Notes: a model not told the origin generated them from the sequence alone. DNA of 64,000 nucleotides from Tenacibaculum maritimum NCIMB 2154 (GCF_900119795.1 NZ_LT634361.1:2775001-2839000), one strand, 5' to 3'; shown: positions 54,923 to 64,000, numbered from the stretch's first letter. Translations and numbers: made by a program.

Positions 54923-55692
54923 TGAACAATAGCATAGAAAAAAATATTTTAAAGAATTATAATATCTGTTTAAAAGATACTGTTGAAACTTTTACAAAAA
55001 GCTTATTCTATTCACTATTTGATGAAGAATACAAACTACTGAATCAAAAAAGCATAGAGGAAAAATTCTTTAAAATAGCAAGTAGATTATCCATTCCAGA
55101 CGCGCAAGAAATATGGAATAACTACCGAGATCGTTTTATAAGGATCAGGGAAAAATTAGACCTAGACGCTATCGCTTTTGAACAAAATGATCCTGCCTGC
55201 AAAAGTTTAGAAGAAGTATATTTGGCTTATCCCGGATTTCATGCTATAGCTGTATATCGGTTAAGTCACGAATTGGTTAAATTAAATGTTCGTATTTTAC
55301 CCAGAATGATGAGTGAATATATTCACGGAGTAACAGGCACTGATATTCATCCAGGAGCCACTATTGGACGCTCTTTTTTTATAGATCATGCAACAGGAAT
55401 TGTGATCGGTGAAACAACCACAATTAAACATAATGTAAAAATATACCAAGGAGTCACTCTAGGAGGCATTCAAGTTAAAAAAGAGCTTGCAGCTACTAAA
55501 AGGCATCCTACTATTGAAAACAATGTAACGATTTATGCAAATGCTACCATTTTAGGAGGAGACGTTATTATTGGCAAAAACAGCATTATTGGAGCAAACG
55601 TTTGTATTACCTCCTCTATTCCTGAAAATGCATTAGTTACTTATCAATCAGAAAACAAAATTATTTTAAAAAAAACACACAATGAAGACTAA
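54922..55692 (+). CDS. cysE: serine O-acetyltransferase
   Basis: Acetylates serine to O-acetylserine; 256 residues from ATG at 54922, in the TAATG overlap with the ferredoxin. An upstream in-frame ATG at 54859 lies inside the ferredoxin gene and is rejected. The N-terminal helices are followed by the left-handed β-helix: TGTDIHPGATIGRSFF, DHATGIVIGETTTI and YQGVTLGG. Together with cysM it forms the cysteine synthesis step. Confidence 0.94.
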   Translation: MNNSIEKNILKNYNICLKDTVETFTKSLFYSLFDEEYKLLNQKSIEEKFFKIASRLSIPDAQEIWNNYRDRFIRIREKLDLDAIAFEQNDPACKSLEEVYLAYPGFHAIAVYRLSHELVKLNVRILPRMMSEYIHGVTGTDIHPGATIGRSFFIDHATGIVIGETTTIKHNVKIYQGVTLGGIQVKKELAATKRHPTIENNVTIYANATILGGDVIIGKNSIIGANVCITSSIPENALVTYQSENKIILKKTHNED

Positions 55693-56572
55693 AAAGATAA
55701 CCGATTTTGTAGGAAATACTCCACTTATAGAAGTTAGTAATGTTATACATAAAAAAGACGTACGCTTATTATTAAAATTAGAAGGCAATAACCCTGGCGG
55801 AAGCGTAAAAGATAGAGCTGCCTATAATATGATCTTTCAAGCTCTAAACAGAAGGAATATTAAAAAAGGAGATCATTTAATTGAAGCTACAAGTGGAAAC
55901 ACAGGCATTGCGCTTGCTTTCATTTCAAATATTCTTGGTTTAAAAATGACACTAGTAATGCCTGAAAATGCTACCGAAGAGCGTATTAAAACGATGAAGG
56001 CTTATGGAGCCGAAGTTCTTTTAACTCCTAAGGAAGAAGGTATTGAAGGAGCAAGAGACTTAGCGCAACGCATTCGCTATAAGAAAGGTTACTTTATGCT
56101 CAATCAATTTGAAAACAATGATAATTGGAAAGCACATTACAAAACAACAGGTCCTGAAATATGGAAGGATACCGAAGGAGAGGTAACCCACTTTGTTTCG
56201 GCCATGGGAACTACTGGAACTATTATGGGCGTATCTACGTATTTAAAAGAACAAAATCCAAACATAAAAATTATAGGAGCTCAACCTACTGACGGCTCTA
56301 AAATACCAGGTATTCGAAAATGGTCTAAAGAATATCTCCCAAAAATATTTGATCGCTCTAAAGTAGATGAAATCATTGAAGTGAGCGAAAATCAAGCGCG
56401 CAATATGACTCGAAAACTAGCCAGTCAAGAAGGAGTTTTTGGAGGAATGAGCAGCGGTGGTGCAGTACACGTTGCTTTAGAGGTAGCTCATAAAATAGAA
56501 AAAGGCGTTATTGTTGCAATTATTTGTGATATAGGAGACCGATACTTATCATCCAATTTATATAATTACTAA
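55682..56572 (+). CDS. cysM: cysteine synthase B-type
   Basis: PLP β-replacement enzyme turning O-acetylserine and sulfide into cysteine; 296 residues. The PLP Lys lies in NNPGGSVKDRAAYN, with EATSGNTGIALAF and GTTGTIMG. FGGMSSGGAVHVALEVA near the C-terminus fits. The start overlaps the cysE end by 11 bases. It is the last cys gene before the second riboswitch. Confidence 0.93.
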   Translation: MKTKKITDFVGNTPLIEVSNVIHKKDVRLLLKLEGNNPGGSVKDRAAYNMIFQALNRRNIKKGDHLIEATSGNTGIALAFISNILGLKMTLVMPENATEERIKTMKAYGAEVLLTPKEEGIEGARDLAQRIRYKKGYFMLNQFENNDNWKAHYKTTGPEIWKDTEGEVTHFVSAMGTTGTIMGVSTYLKEQNPNIKIIGAQPTDGSKIPGIRKWSKEYLPKIFDRSKVDEIIEVSENQARNMTRKLASQEGVFGGMSSGGAVHVALEVAHKIEKGVIVAIICDIGDRYLSSNLYNY

Positions 56573-56638
56573 AAACTTATGCAAAATTCAAAAAAAGTTT
56601 GTTTATTTGCACCATAATAGTTCATTAACTTTATAAGT

Positions 56639-56747
56639 GTTATCAAGAAAGGTGGAGGGATTAGACCCTATGAAACCTTAGCAACCCTTTGTTTATTTAT
56701 ACAAAGAAGGTGCTACATTCTACCGCATTATATTGCGGAGAGATAAC
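56639..56747 (+). promoter_or_regulatory. SAM-I (S-box) riboswitch upstream of metH
   Basis: P1 is formed by GTTATC (56639-56644) and GATAAC (56742-56747). The core AAGAAAGGTGGAGGGATTAG, CCCTATGAAACCTTAGCAACC and AAGAAGGTGCTACATTCTAC is nearly identical to the element before metY. It senses SAM and controls metH1, metH2 and probably metF. Confidence 0.93.
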
Positions 56748-56767
56748 GAAAAGATTTTTTCTCTCTC

Positions 56768-56805
56768 TTTTCCTGATAACATCATACTTAAATATCAGGA
56801 AAATG
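56768..56805 (+). promoter_or_regulatory. start-codon sequestering hairpin of the metH riboswitch
   Basis: TTTTCCTGATA (56768-56778) pairs perfectly with TATCAGGAAAA (56793-56803), whose last A is the first base of the metH ATG. The upstream GAGAGA (overlapping the 3' strand of P1) can instead pair with TCTCTC (56760-56766), offering an alternative fold. No T-run terminator is present, so control appears translational. Confidence 0.6.
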
Positions 56806-57807
56806 CCCAACATTTATCAAGAAATACAAAAACGAATTCTCGTACTCGATGGAGCTATGGGAACTATGCTTCAAGAATATAAATTTACTGAAGATGATTT
56901 TCGTGGAAAACGTTTTAAAAACTATCCAATACCTTTAAAAGGTAATAACGATTTACTGTCAATTACTCAGCCTGAAGCAGTAAAAGAGGTACACCGTAAA
57001 TATTTTATCGCTGGTGCAGATATTGTTGAAACCAATACATTTTCTGGAACAACCATTGCCATGGCTGATTATCAAATGGAAGATTTGGTATATGAATTAA
57101 ATTATCAGTCTGCTAAAATAGCGAAACAAGTTGCCCAAGAGTTTACTAAAAACACTCCTAGTAAACCTCGATTTGTAGCTGGAGCCATGGGCCCCACAAA
57201 TAGAACGGCAAGTATGTCTCCTGATGTAAACGACCCTGGCTATCGAGCAATTACTTTTAATGAACTTCGCATAGCATACAAACAACAAGCAGAAGCTTTA
57301 CTTGATGGTGGAGCTGATATACTATTGGTTGAAACAGTATTTGACACCTTAAATGCCAAAGCTGCTCTATTCGCTATCGAAGAAGTCAAACAAGAGCGGA
57401 ATATTACAGTTCCTATCATGGTTTCTGGAACGATCACAGACGCTTCTGGAAGAACTCTTTCTGGACAAACTGCGGAAGCTTTTCTGATTTCTGTTTCTCA
57501 TATCCCTCTATTATCCGTCGGGTTTAATTGCGCTTTAGGAGCCAACTTGCTACAGCCTCACTTAGAAGCAATTGCTTCTAAAACAAATTTTGCAATTTCT
57601 GCACACCCAAATGCAGGACTACCAAACGCTTTTGGTGAATATGATGAAACTCCTGAAGAAACTGCATTGCAAATAGAAGAGTATCTAAAAAAGAATTTAA
57701 TTAATATTATTGGAGGTTGCTGCGGAACAACCCCTAACCATATTAAAGCAATCTCCCAAATAGCTTCAAAATACAAACCAAGAGAAACGTTTGATCAAAC
57801 GCACTAA
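56803..57807 (+). CDS. metH: methionine synthase, homocysteine-methyltransferase half
   Basis: A 334-residue protein from ATG at 56803, the first domain of cobalamin-dependent methionine synthase. The start RILVLDGAMGTMLQ is diagnostic, and the zinc cysteines are in FNCALGA and GGCCGT. An upstream ATG at 56689 lies inside the riboswitch and is rejected. It binds homocysteine. The remaining domains are encoded by the next gene, 9 bases downstream, so MetH is split in two. Confidence 0.93.
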   Translation: MPNIYQEIQKRILVLDGAMGTMLQEYKFTEDDFRGKRFKNYPIPLKGNNDLLSITQPEAVKEVHRKYFIAGADIVETNTFSGTTIAMADYQMEDLVYELNYQSAKIAKQVAQEFTKNTPSKPRFVAGAMGPTNRTASMSPDVNDPGYRAITFNELRIAYKQQAEALLDGGADILLVETVFDTLNAKAALFAIEEVKQERNITVPIMVSGTITDASGRTLSGQTAEAFLISVSHIPLLSVGFNCALGANLLQPHLEAIASKTNFAISAHPNAGLPNAFGEYDETPEETALQIEEYLKKNLINIIGGCCGTTPNHIKAISQIASKYKPRETFDQTH

Positions 57808-57816
57808 TATCATAAA

Positions 57817-60492
57817 ATGAATCAACAACAAAAATACATGCAACTATCAGGCTTAGAACCATTAATTATTTCTCCTGATAGCAACTTTATCAATGTAGGT
57901 GAGCGTACAAATGTGGCTGGATCTCGTAAATTCCTAAGATTGATTAAAGAAGAAAAATTTGATGAAGCTCTTGCTATTGCTCGTCATCAAGTAGATGGAG
58001 GAGCTCAAATTATTGATGTCAATATGGACGATGGTCTTATTGATGGGAAACAAGCCATGGTTCGGTTTCTTAACTTAATTGCATCTGAACCAGACATCTG
58101 CCGAGTTCCTATTATGATTGACAGCTCCAAATGGGAAATCATAGAAGCAGGGTTGCAAGTCGTACAAGGAAAATGCATTGTTAATTCAATCAGCTTAAAA
58201 GAAGGCGAGGAAAAATTTGTTTGGGAGGCTACCCAAATTAAACGGTATGGTGCCGCTGTTATTGTAATGGCTTTTGATGAAATTGGACAGGCAGATAATT
58301 ACAATAGAAGAATAGCAATTGCAAAACGTTCTTATCGCATATTAGTTGACAAAGTTGGATTCCCTTCTGAGGATATCATTTTCGATCTCAATATATTTCC
58401 TGTAGCTACGGGTATGGAAGAGCACCGAAAAAACGCCATTGACTTTATTGAAGCAACTCGCTGGGTTCGAAAACACCTACCCAATGTTAGTGTTAGCGGA
58501 GGAGTTAGTAATGTTTCTTTTTCATTCAGAGGAAATAACACCGTACGTGAAGCAATGCATTCCGTATTCTTATACTATGCCATACAAGCAGGAATGAACA
58601 TTGGAATTGTAAACCCTGCAATGTTAGAAGTTTACGATGACATTCCTAAGAACTTATTAACCTATATTGAAGATGTTATATTAGATAAACGAGAAGATGC
58701 TACCGAGCGCTTGCTAGATTTTGCTGAGACTATAAAAGGAAATAAAAAAGAAAGTAATGACAAAGTACTTGCTTGGAGAACACTGCCTTTACAAGAAAGA
58801 ATTACTCATGCCTTGGTAAGAGGAATCGATGCCTTTATTATAGAAGATACTGAAGAGGCTAGATTAAAATCTGAACGTCCTTTACAAGTTATTGAAGGGC
58901 ACTTAATGACCGGTATGAATGTTGTTGGTGACTTATTCGGAGAAGGTAAAATGTTTTTACCTCAAGTAGTAAAATCTGCCCGAGTTATGAAAAAAGCTGT
59001 TGCTTATTTAAACCCTTTTATTGAGGCAGAAAAAGGCGAAAAACAAAAAGCTATTGGAAAAATATTAATGGCAACTGTGAAAGGAGATGTTCATGATATT
59101 GGTAAAAATATAGTGGCTGTCGTTTTAGGTTGCAACAATTATGAAATTGTTGATTTAGGGGTTATGGTGCCTCCTGAAAAAATTATTGAAACTGCTAAAA
59201 AAGAAAATGTTGATGCTATTGGCTTAAGCGGATTAATTACTCCTTCATTAGATGAAATGGTGTATTTAGCTAAGGAAATGGAAAGAGAGCAACTCCAAAT
59301 TCCTTTATTAATTGGTGGTGCAACAACCTCCAAAGCACATACTGCTGTGAAAATAGACACCCAATATAAAAATGCAGTAGTTCATGTTAATGACGCTTCT
59401 AGAGCTGTTACTATTGTAGGAGACTTATTAAATAAAAAAACCAAAAATGCATATACTATTAAACTTAAAAAAGATTATGAAGAATTTCGTAATAAGTTCT
59501 TAAAAAGAGGGAAATCTAAAGCTTATATTTCTTTAAAAGAAGCTCGTAATCGGAAGTTTAAAATTAATTGGAATACCACAAATATTACAAAACCTAAAGA
59601 ACTTGGTATCCAAACACTAGAACAACTCAGTTTAAAAGAATTAGTACCTTTTATAGATTGGTCTCCTTTTTTCAGATCGTGGGACTTACATGGAAAATTT
59701 CCTAATATCTTAACAGATGAAGTTGTAGGAAAAGAAGCTAGTAGTTTGTATAAAGATGCCCAAAAAATGCTTTATAAAATCATTTCAAAACAACTATTTA
59801 AGGCTAAAGGTATTTTTGGGCTTTTTGAAGCAAATACAATTAATGATGACGATATTTCTATTCAAAAAAAAGGAAAAGAAATAGCTGTTTTCAGAACACT
59901 TCGTCAACAATTAAAAAAGCGAGAGGACAAACCTAGCTTTGCTTTAGCTGATTTTATTGCTCCTAAAAAAACAGGTAAAACTGATTATATGGGAGCTTTT
60001 TGTACTGCTATTTTTGGAGCCGATGAATTAGCTGAAAAATACAAACATAATCAGGATGATTATAACGCTATAATGGTACAAGCTTTAGCGGATCGCTTCG
60101 CAGAAGCTTTTGCAGAATATTTACATTATAAAATACGCGTCAAGCACTGGGGATATGGAACGAATGAAAACTTAACTAATGATGACTTAATAAAGGAAAA
60201 CTATATAGGCATTCGCCCTGCTCCTGGCTACCCAGCTTGCCCAGATCATTTAGAAAAAGAAACGATATGGCAATTATTAAGTGTCGAGCAACGAATTGGA
60301 GTTAGCTTAACAGAGAGCTTAGCCATGTGGCCAGCTGCTGCTGTTTCAGGCTACTATTTTGCTAACGAAGAAGCTAAATACTTTGGATTAGGAAAAATAA
60401 CTGACGATCAGGTAAAAGATTTTTCCGCAAGAAAAAACATCACTTTAGAAAAGTCCAGAAAATGGCTACACCCAACAATTGCTGATAACTAA
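57817..60492 (+). CDS. metH: methionine synthase, folate-, cobalamin- and activation-domain half
   Basis: An 891-residue protein holding the last three MetH modules. The pterin-binding domain has [14 protein letters not shown] and [11 protein letters not shown]. The cap and B12-binding domain has the DVHDIGKN loop with the axial His at about residue 428 and [13 protein letters not shown]. The activation domain has [12 protein letters not shown] and binds SAM. It methylates homocysteine with methyl-THF through cobalamin. No cobalamin riboswitch was seen nearby; control appears to be by SAM. Confidence 0.94.
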   Translation: MNQQQKYMQLSGLEPLIISPDSNFINVGERTNVAGSRKFLRLIKEEKFDEALAIARHQVDGGAQIIDVNMDDGLIDGKQAMVRFLNLIASEPDICRVPIMIDSSKWEIIEAGLQVVQGKCIVNSISLKEGEEKFVWEATQIKRYGAAVIVMAFDEIGQADNYNRRIAIAKRSYRILVDKVGFPSEDIIFDLNIFPVATGMEEHRKNAIDFIEATRWVRKHLPNVSVSGGVSNVSFSFRGNNTVREAMHSVFLYYAIQAGMNIGIVNPAMLEVYDDIPKNLLTYIEDVILDKREDATERLLDFAETIKGNKKESNDKVLAWRTLPLQERITHALVRGIDAFIIEDTEEARLKSERPLQVIEGHLMTGMNVVGDLFGEGKMFLPQVVKSARVMKKAVAYLNPFIEAEKGEKQKAIGKILMATVKGDVHDIGKNIVAVVLGCNNYEIVDLGVMVPPEKIIETAKKENVDAIGLSGLITPSLDEMVYLAKEMEREQLQIPLLIGGATTSKAHTAVKIDTQYKNAVVHVNDASRAVTIVGDLLNKKTKNAYTIKLKKDYEEFRNKFLKRGKSKAYISLKEARNRKFKINWNTTNITKPKELGIQTLEQLSLKELVPFIDWSPFFRSWDLHGKFPNILTDEVVGKEASSLYKDAQKMLYKIISKQLFKAKGIFGLFEANTINDDDISIQKKGKEIAVFRTLRQQLKKREDKPSFALADFIAPKKTGKTDYMGAFCTAIFGADELAEKYKHNQDDYNAIMVQALADRFAEAFAEYLHYKIRVKHWGYGTNENLTNDDLIKENYIGIRPAPGYPACPDHLEKETIWQLLSVEQRIGVSLTESLAMWPAAAVSGYYFANEEAKYFGLGKITDDQVKDFSARKNITLEKSRKWLHPTIADN

Positions 60493-60501
60493 ACCTATAT
60501 T

Positions 60502-61455
60502 ATGAAAGTAACAGATCACATAAAAAAAGCCAATGGAAAAACACTTTTTTCTTTTGAAATAGTTCCTCCTGTAAAAGGCAAAAACATTCAAGAATTATAT
60601 CAAAACATAGACCCTCTAATGGAGTTTTCGCCTCCTTTTATAGATGTAACTACTTCTAGAGAAGAATATATTTACATTAAAAAGAAAGAACTTTTTGATA
60701 GAAAAACTACAAGAATGCGGCCCGGTACCTTAGGCATTTGCGCTGCCATTAAACATAAATACGACGTAGATACCATCCCTCATGTTTTATGCGGAGGGTT
60801 CACCAAAGAAGAAACCGAATATTTATTAGTGGATTGCCACTATTTAGGTATTGATAATGTGATGGCACTCCGAGGAGATGCAATGAATCATCAAAAATAT
60901 TTTGAAGCCACCCACGGAGGTCATTTGTACGCTAAAAACTTAGTAGATCAGATTCAAAATTTAAATCAAGGAAAGTACCTTCATGGCATTACTGAAGCTG
61001 ATCACAAATCTGATTTCTGTATTGGTGTTGCTGGCTATCCCGAAAAGCACATTGAAGCTCCTTCTCTGAACTCCGATTTAAAAAGGCTAAAGGAAAAAGT
61101 TGATGCAGGAGCTAATTATGTTGTTACTCAGATGTTTTTTGACAATAAAAAATATTTTAATTTTATATCTGCCGCTAAAAAAGCAGGTATCAATATCCCT
61201 ATTATTCCAGGTATAAAGCCTATTGCCGTAAAAAGGCATTTACAATTACTTCCCCAAGTCTTCAAAATTGATCTTCCTGAAACATTAATTGATGCAGTTG
61301 AGAAATGTAAAAACAATAAGGAAGTAAGACAAATTGGCATAGAATGGGCTATTCATCAATCTAAAGAGCTCTTAAAATCTAATGTTCCTGTACTCCACTA
61401 TTATTCTATGGGAAAATCCACAAACATCAAAGCAATTGCCAAGGAAATTTTTTAA
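60502..61455 (+). CDS. metF: methylenetetrahydrofolate reductase
   Basis: A 317-residue FAD enzyme that makes methyl-THF for MetH. FSFEIVPPVKGK near the N-terminus carries the catalytic Glu. VLCGGFTKEETEYLL, NVMALRGDAMNH and FCIGVAGYPEKHIEAPS bind folate and FAD, and VTQMFFDNKKYFNF is also typical. It follows metH2 by 9 bases and completes the riboswitch-controlled methionine cycle. Confidence 0.96.
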   Translation: MKVTDHIKKANGKTLFSFEIVPPVKGKNIQELYQNIDPLMEFSPPFIDVTTSREEYIYIKKKELFDRKTTRMRPGTLGICAAIKHKYDVDTIPHVLCGGFTKEETEYLLVDCHYLGIDNVMALRGDAMNHQKYFEATHGGHLYAKNLVDQIQNLNQGKYLHGITEADHKSDFCIGVAGYPEKHIEAPSLNSDLKRLKEKVDAGANYVVTQMFFDNKKYFNFISAAKKAGINIPIIPGIKPIAVKRHLQLLPQVFKIDLPETLIDAVEKCKNNKEVRQIGIEWAIHQSKELLKSNVPVLHYYSMGKSTNIKAIAKEIF

Positions 61456-61573
61456 TAATTATCTATTTTCAATAAAAGGTTTGTTCAATATGCTCATTTA
61501 CAGAGAAAACATTAATAAAGTGTAAGGATAAACACCCTCAATAGACTGATAAAGAAAAGTAATTTTTATACAA

Positions 61574-61603
61574 TTGTTTTGGCAAAATATTTGATTACTT
61601 TTG
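61574..61603 (+). promoter_or_regulatory. promoter of trxA
   Basis: TTG at 61574 and TACTTTTG at 61596 are spaced 19 bases, 38 bases before the ATG. Confidence 0.75.
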
Positions 61604-61641
61604 TAGAATTAACACGAATAACAATTTAAATTAAAAATAAA

Positions 61642-61959
61642 ATGGCATTAGAAATTACAGATGCAACATTTGAAGAAGTAGTATTAAAATCGGACAAGCC
61701 TGTTTTAGTTGATTTCTGGGCAGCTTGGTGTGGACCATGTAGAATGGTTGGACCTATCGTTGATGAGATTCATACAGAGTATGAAGGAAAAGCAATTGTT
61801 GGTAAAGTTGATGTAGATGCTAATCAAGAATTTGCAGCAAAATATGGAGTTAGAAACATCCCTACTGTTTTAGTTTTTAAAAACGGAGAAGTTGTAGATA
61901 AGCAAGTGGGTGTAGCTCCTAAAAATGTGTACACTGGTAAAATTGATGCTGTTCTATAA
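61642..61959 (+). CDS. trxA: thioredoxin
   Basis: A 105-residue cytoplasmic thioredoxin with active site WCGPCR and the cis-Pro in VRNIPTVLVF. It reduces disulfides, including in CysH-type reductases, which fits its place after the sulfur block. It is monocistronic with its own promoter and terminator. Confidence 0.97.
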   Translation: MALEITDATFEEVVLKSDKPVLVDFWAAWCGPCRMVGPIVDEIHTEYEGKAIVGKVDVDANQEFAAKYGVRNIPTVLVFKNGEVVDKQVGVAPKNVYTGKIDAVL

Positions 61960-61980
61960 GAACAACATCCCTTAAAAATA

Positions 61981-62016
61981 AAAAGGTTTGACATAAAGTC
62001 AAACTTTTTTATTTTT
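61981..62016 (+). terminator. terminator of trxA
   Basis: A stem AAAAGGTTTGAC and GTCAAACTTTT around ATAAA, followed by T-rich sequence. Confidence 0.88.
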
Positions 62017-62113
62017 AGACCTCCTCTTAAAATGAAAACTATTTCCTTTTTATTTTCTTTTTTACCTCCTTTTTTGTTTATTTTAAGCTGCATAAAATAT
62101 AGTCTAAAATAAT

Positions 62114-63046
62114 ATGGAAATGATCAATCTATCTGATACGAAAACTTCTGAAATAAAAAATCTTGATTTACTTGCTAAACAAGTAGTAGAAGGCTTTATT
62201 ACGGGAATACATAAAAGTCCTTTTCATGGTTTTTCAGTAGAATTTTCTGAACACAAGTTATACAATAAAGGGGAGAGTACACGCCATATTGATTGGAAAT
62301 TATTTGCTAAAACAGAAAAACTTTATACTAAAAAATACGAAGAAGAAACGAACCTTAGGTGTCATATTATTATAGACAATTCTGCTTCAATGCACTACCC
62401 TATTATTAAAAAGCAAACAATCAACAACTTAAATAAAGTTGGCTTTTCAGCTATTGCTTCCGCTTCTTTAATGGAGATTTTAAAACGCCAACGAGACGCT
62501 GTTGGGCTTAGTATTTATTCAGACAAATATGAATACTATTCACCTGAAAAAGGTAGTGATCGACATAGAAAAATGATCTTAGATCAATTACAACAATTAT
62601 TAATTTCGACAACAACAACCAATACCACAGATACTTATACCTATTTGCATGAAATTGCAGAAAAAATTCATAGACGCTCTCTTATCTTCCTTTTTACAGA
62701 TATGTTTCAGACTTCTAAAAGAAAAGAAGAACTTTTTGAAGCATTACGACATTTAAAATTCAATAAACATGAAGTTGTTTTATTCCACACCTATGATGAG
62801 AAAACAGAATTCAACTTTAATTTTGATGCCGCTCCTAAAAAATTTATAGATGTAGAAACCAAAGCCGAAATTAATTTATACACACAACACATACAAGAAC
62901 AGTACACTTCGTTAGTATCAAAATACTTTAACGAACTGAAAACGAAATGCCTTCAATACAAAATAAATTACGTTCCTATAGATATCAAAAGAGGGTTCAA
63001 CGAAGTTTTAACCACTTATCTAGTAAGTAGAAAAAAAATATTGTAA
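62114..63046 (+). CDS. DUF58 (MoxR-associated, vWA-like) protein
   Basis: A 310-residue protein with the DUF58 signature STRHIDWKLFAKTEKLYTKK and a vWA-like MIDAS DNSASM. No membrane segment is present, so this is the short soluble form. Members usually work with a MoxR AAA ATPase and other vWA proteins in envelope or stress processes, often as the gene BatA/B partner. No MoxR gene lies in this window. The function is not established. Confidence 0.88.
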   Translation: MEMINLSDTKTSEIKNLDLLAKQVVEGFITGIHKSPFHGFSVEFSEHKLYNKGESTRHIDWKLFAKTEKLYTKKYEEETNLRCHIIIDNSASMHYPIIKKQTINNLNKVGFSAIASASLMEILKRQRDAVGLSIYSDKYEYYSPEKGSDRHRKMILDQLQQLLISTTTTNTTDTYTYLHEIAEKIHRRSLIFLFTDMFQTSKRKEELFEALRHLKFNKHEVVLFHTYDEKTEFNFNFDAAPKKFIDVETKAEINLYTQHIQEQYTSLVSKYFNELKTKCLQYKINYVPIDIKRGFNEVLTTYLVSRKKIL

Positions 63047-63051
63047 AAAAA

Positions 63052-63083
63052 TTTGCCAGAAACGAAAAAGCTTCTTATATTTG
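63052..63083 (+). promoter_or_regulatory. promoter of tRNA-Asp
   Basis: TTTG at 63052 and TATATTTG at 63076 are spaced 20 bases, 17 bases before the tRNA. Confidence 0.8.
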
Positions 63084-63100
63084 CAACCGCTTACAGCAAC

Positions 63101-63174
63101 GGTTTGGTAGTTCAGCTGGTTAGAATACATGCCTGTCACGCATGGGGTCGCGGGTTCGAGTCCCGTCCAGACCG
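63101..63174 (+). tRNA. tRNA-Asp (GUC)
   Basis: A 74-base cloverleaf. The acceptor arm GGTTTGG pairs with CCAGACC. Anticodon GTC sits in CCTGTCACG, the T-arm is GCGGGTTCGAGTCCCGT-like, and the discriminator is G. The 3' CCA is not encoded, as is usual in this phylum. Confidence 0.96.
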
Positions 63175-63175
63175 C

Positions 63176-63207
63176 AAAAGCTTCTCTTTTCTAGAGGAGC
63201 TTTTTTT
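63176..63207 (+). terminator. terminator of tRNA-Asp
   Basis: A stem AAAAGCTTCTC and GAGGAGCTTTT with one G-U pair, ending in T7. It is about 2 bases after the tRNA. Confidence 0.88.
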
Positions 63208-63214
63208 ATTTATA

Positions 63215-63687
63215 CTAATTTCTGAATTGTGCTCTAAATGCTTTTATCTTTGCATTGAAAGATTCTACGGAAGCGTTTGTGCTTCGGTTGTCAAAATAGT
63301 TGCGTATAGATTGATAATTTAAACTAATAGAGTTAGCTACAATATTAAAAGCTTTTAATTCTGATTCCTCTACCTCTTTAATCCAATGTGCTAGCTTGGT
63401 GTAGGCTATATCCTTGGTTATAGTTTTGTTATTAAACAGATTTTTGAGTTTTTGACAGACCCTGTATTCCTTTTTAATATCAGGGTAGTTTTCAAATAAT
63501 ATTTTAGCTCTTTGCTGTTGTTTTGGTGTCCAATCACTTTTGGATTTATATAATAAATATTTACTCCTTGCTAATAATCGTTTTAAAGTATCTCCATTAG
63601 TAAAAGCTTTAGTAGCGTACGCTTTGTTATTTTTTTAGCTTCTTTTATTTGGTTGTTTTCTTGGTCTATGGCTTCCCAACGATGTTT
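63215..63687 (-). pseudogene. remnant of an ISL3/ISAon1-like transposase
   Basis: The minus-strand translation yields recognisable DDE transposase sequence. KHRWEAIDQENNQIKEA is followed, after a frameshift in an A7 run near 63631 and an in-frame TAA, by NGDTLKRLLARSKYLLYKS, HWIKEVEESELKAFN and YFDNRSTNASVESFNAKIKA, ending AFRAQFRN then stop. The usual C-terminal extension after QFR is missing and the upstream half is absent beyond 63687, so both ends are truncated. It is a dead remnant next to tRNA-Asp. No terminal inverted repeats were found. Confidence 0.85.
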
Positions 63688-63689
63688 TT

Positions 63690-63918
63690 ACAGGACTATT
63701 ATCGAAATAATTAAGCATTGTATTGTTTACATTGTAAATAGTATAGCAACAATAGGAACTCAACCTCACAAACCAATACTACCAACCATACATTCATTCA
63801 CTTCATCTAATCAAAAAATTACAATCACAAAAACCTCCTTATCTTAGAAATCAAACAAATATCTAAAAAAATATAATTAACCAATTCCCTTTTAATTCTC
63901 TTCCCCTTTTATAGAAAG
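63690..63918. other. no identifiable gene
   Basis: This AT-rich stretch to the right of the transposase remnant shows no supported reading frame, tRNA or conserved motif. It is probably non-coding or decayed mobile-element DNA. Confidence 0.5.
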
Positions 63919-63951
63919 AAAAGCTCCAAAATAAATTATTGGAGCTTTTTT
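63919..63951. terminator. terminator-like hairpin at the right edge
   Basis: A stem AAAAGCTCCAA and TTGGAGCTTTT with a 9-base loop, ending in T6 on the plus strand. Its gene is not identified; it may serve a unit outside the window. Confidence 0.6.
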
Positions 63952-64000
63952 CATTTATTTTCAAAAAATCTTTGAATATCTAAAATATAGTTATATACTT

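Noticed and set aside
56689-56802. Upstream start for the first metH gene
   Set aside because: It lies within the SAM riboswitch; the family N-terminus begins at 56803.
63053-63322. An 89-residue plus-strand frame across tRNA-Asp
   Set aside because: It spans a tRNA and its terminator and is antisense to the transposase remnant.
63653-63847. A 64-residue plus-strand frame near the right edge
   Set aside because: It overlaps the transposase remnant in antisense and resembles nothing.

Overview
The window looks like chromosomal DNA of a marine-type member of the Flavobacteriaceae (Bacteroidota). The exact genus cannot be fixed from sequence alone; Tenacibaculum or Polaribacter relatives fit. 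The reasons are low GC, many promoters of the Bacteroidota form TTG-N19-20-TAnnTTTG, an extracytoplasmic protein with a C-terminal T9SS sorting domain, a fused SecDF, and several flavobacterial-style gene fusions. The density is ordinary core genome. There is no prophage, CRISPR array or intact insertion sequence; the only mobile remnant is a broken transposase beside tRNA-Asp at the right edge.

Layout. 1-3136: translation genes thrS (5' truncated), infC, rpmI, rplT. 3175-11112: a coiled-coil membrane protein, fhs (one-carbon/folate), secDF, a fused hypoxanthine phosphoribosyltransferase-adenylate kinase, and obg. 11161-15046 (minus strand): a T9SS-sorted leucine-rich repeat protein, then the tight surE / small membrane protein / lpxB / NlpC-P60 group. 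15245-24284: a tail-specific protease, a GH3-family protein, a TonB-like lipoprotein, a candidate small RNA, lysS and comEC. 24299-30868 (minus): a thioredoxin-like protein, then two POT peptide transporters behind a DPP IV-type peptidase, a peptide-scavenging unit. 31011-34974: HMG-CoA reductase fused to a DUF1569-like domain, a GHMP kinase (mevalonate pathway) and a BaiN/YhiN-type flavoprotein. 34988-37978 (minus): small hypotheticals, thiamine pyrophosphokinase and a lipoprotein.

38073-61455 is the most coherent part, a sulfur, cysteine and methionine block of about 23 kb. It holds metK (minus, with a structured leader); a SAM-I riboswitch followed by metY, a trifunctional MetX-aspartokinase-homoserine dehydrogenase gene and a metZ-like gene; an Rrf2 regulator; a sulfate assimilation operon (DUF2061 protein, cysH, cysD, cysN, ferredoxin, sulfite reductase with a C-terminal HEPN domain, two siroheme genes, ferredoxin reductase, 2Fe-2S ferredoxin, cysE, cysM); and a second SAM-I riboswitch followed by a split metH and metF. 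Sulfate is activated and reduced to sulfide, sulfide is joined to O-acetylserine or acyl-homoserine, and homocysteine is methylated with folate carbon. The folate carbon is supplied by fhs and metF, and metK consumes the methionine.

61574-64000: trxA, a DUF58 protein, tRNA-Asp and the transposase remnant. Points most worth following up are the candidate small RNA at 20140-20284, the second SAM riboswitch whose hairpin covers the metH start codon, the unexplained metK leader, the HEPN-fused sulfite reductase, the apparent absence of APS kinase next to a PAPS-type CysH, and the ATA start of infC.
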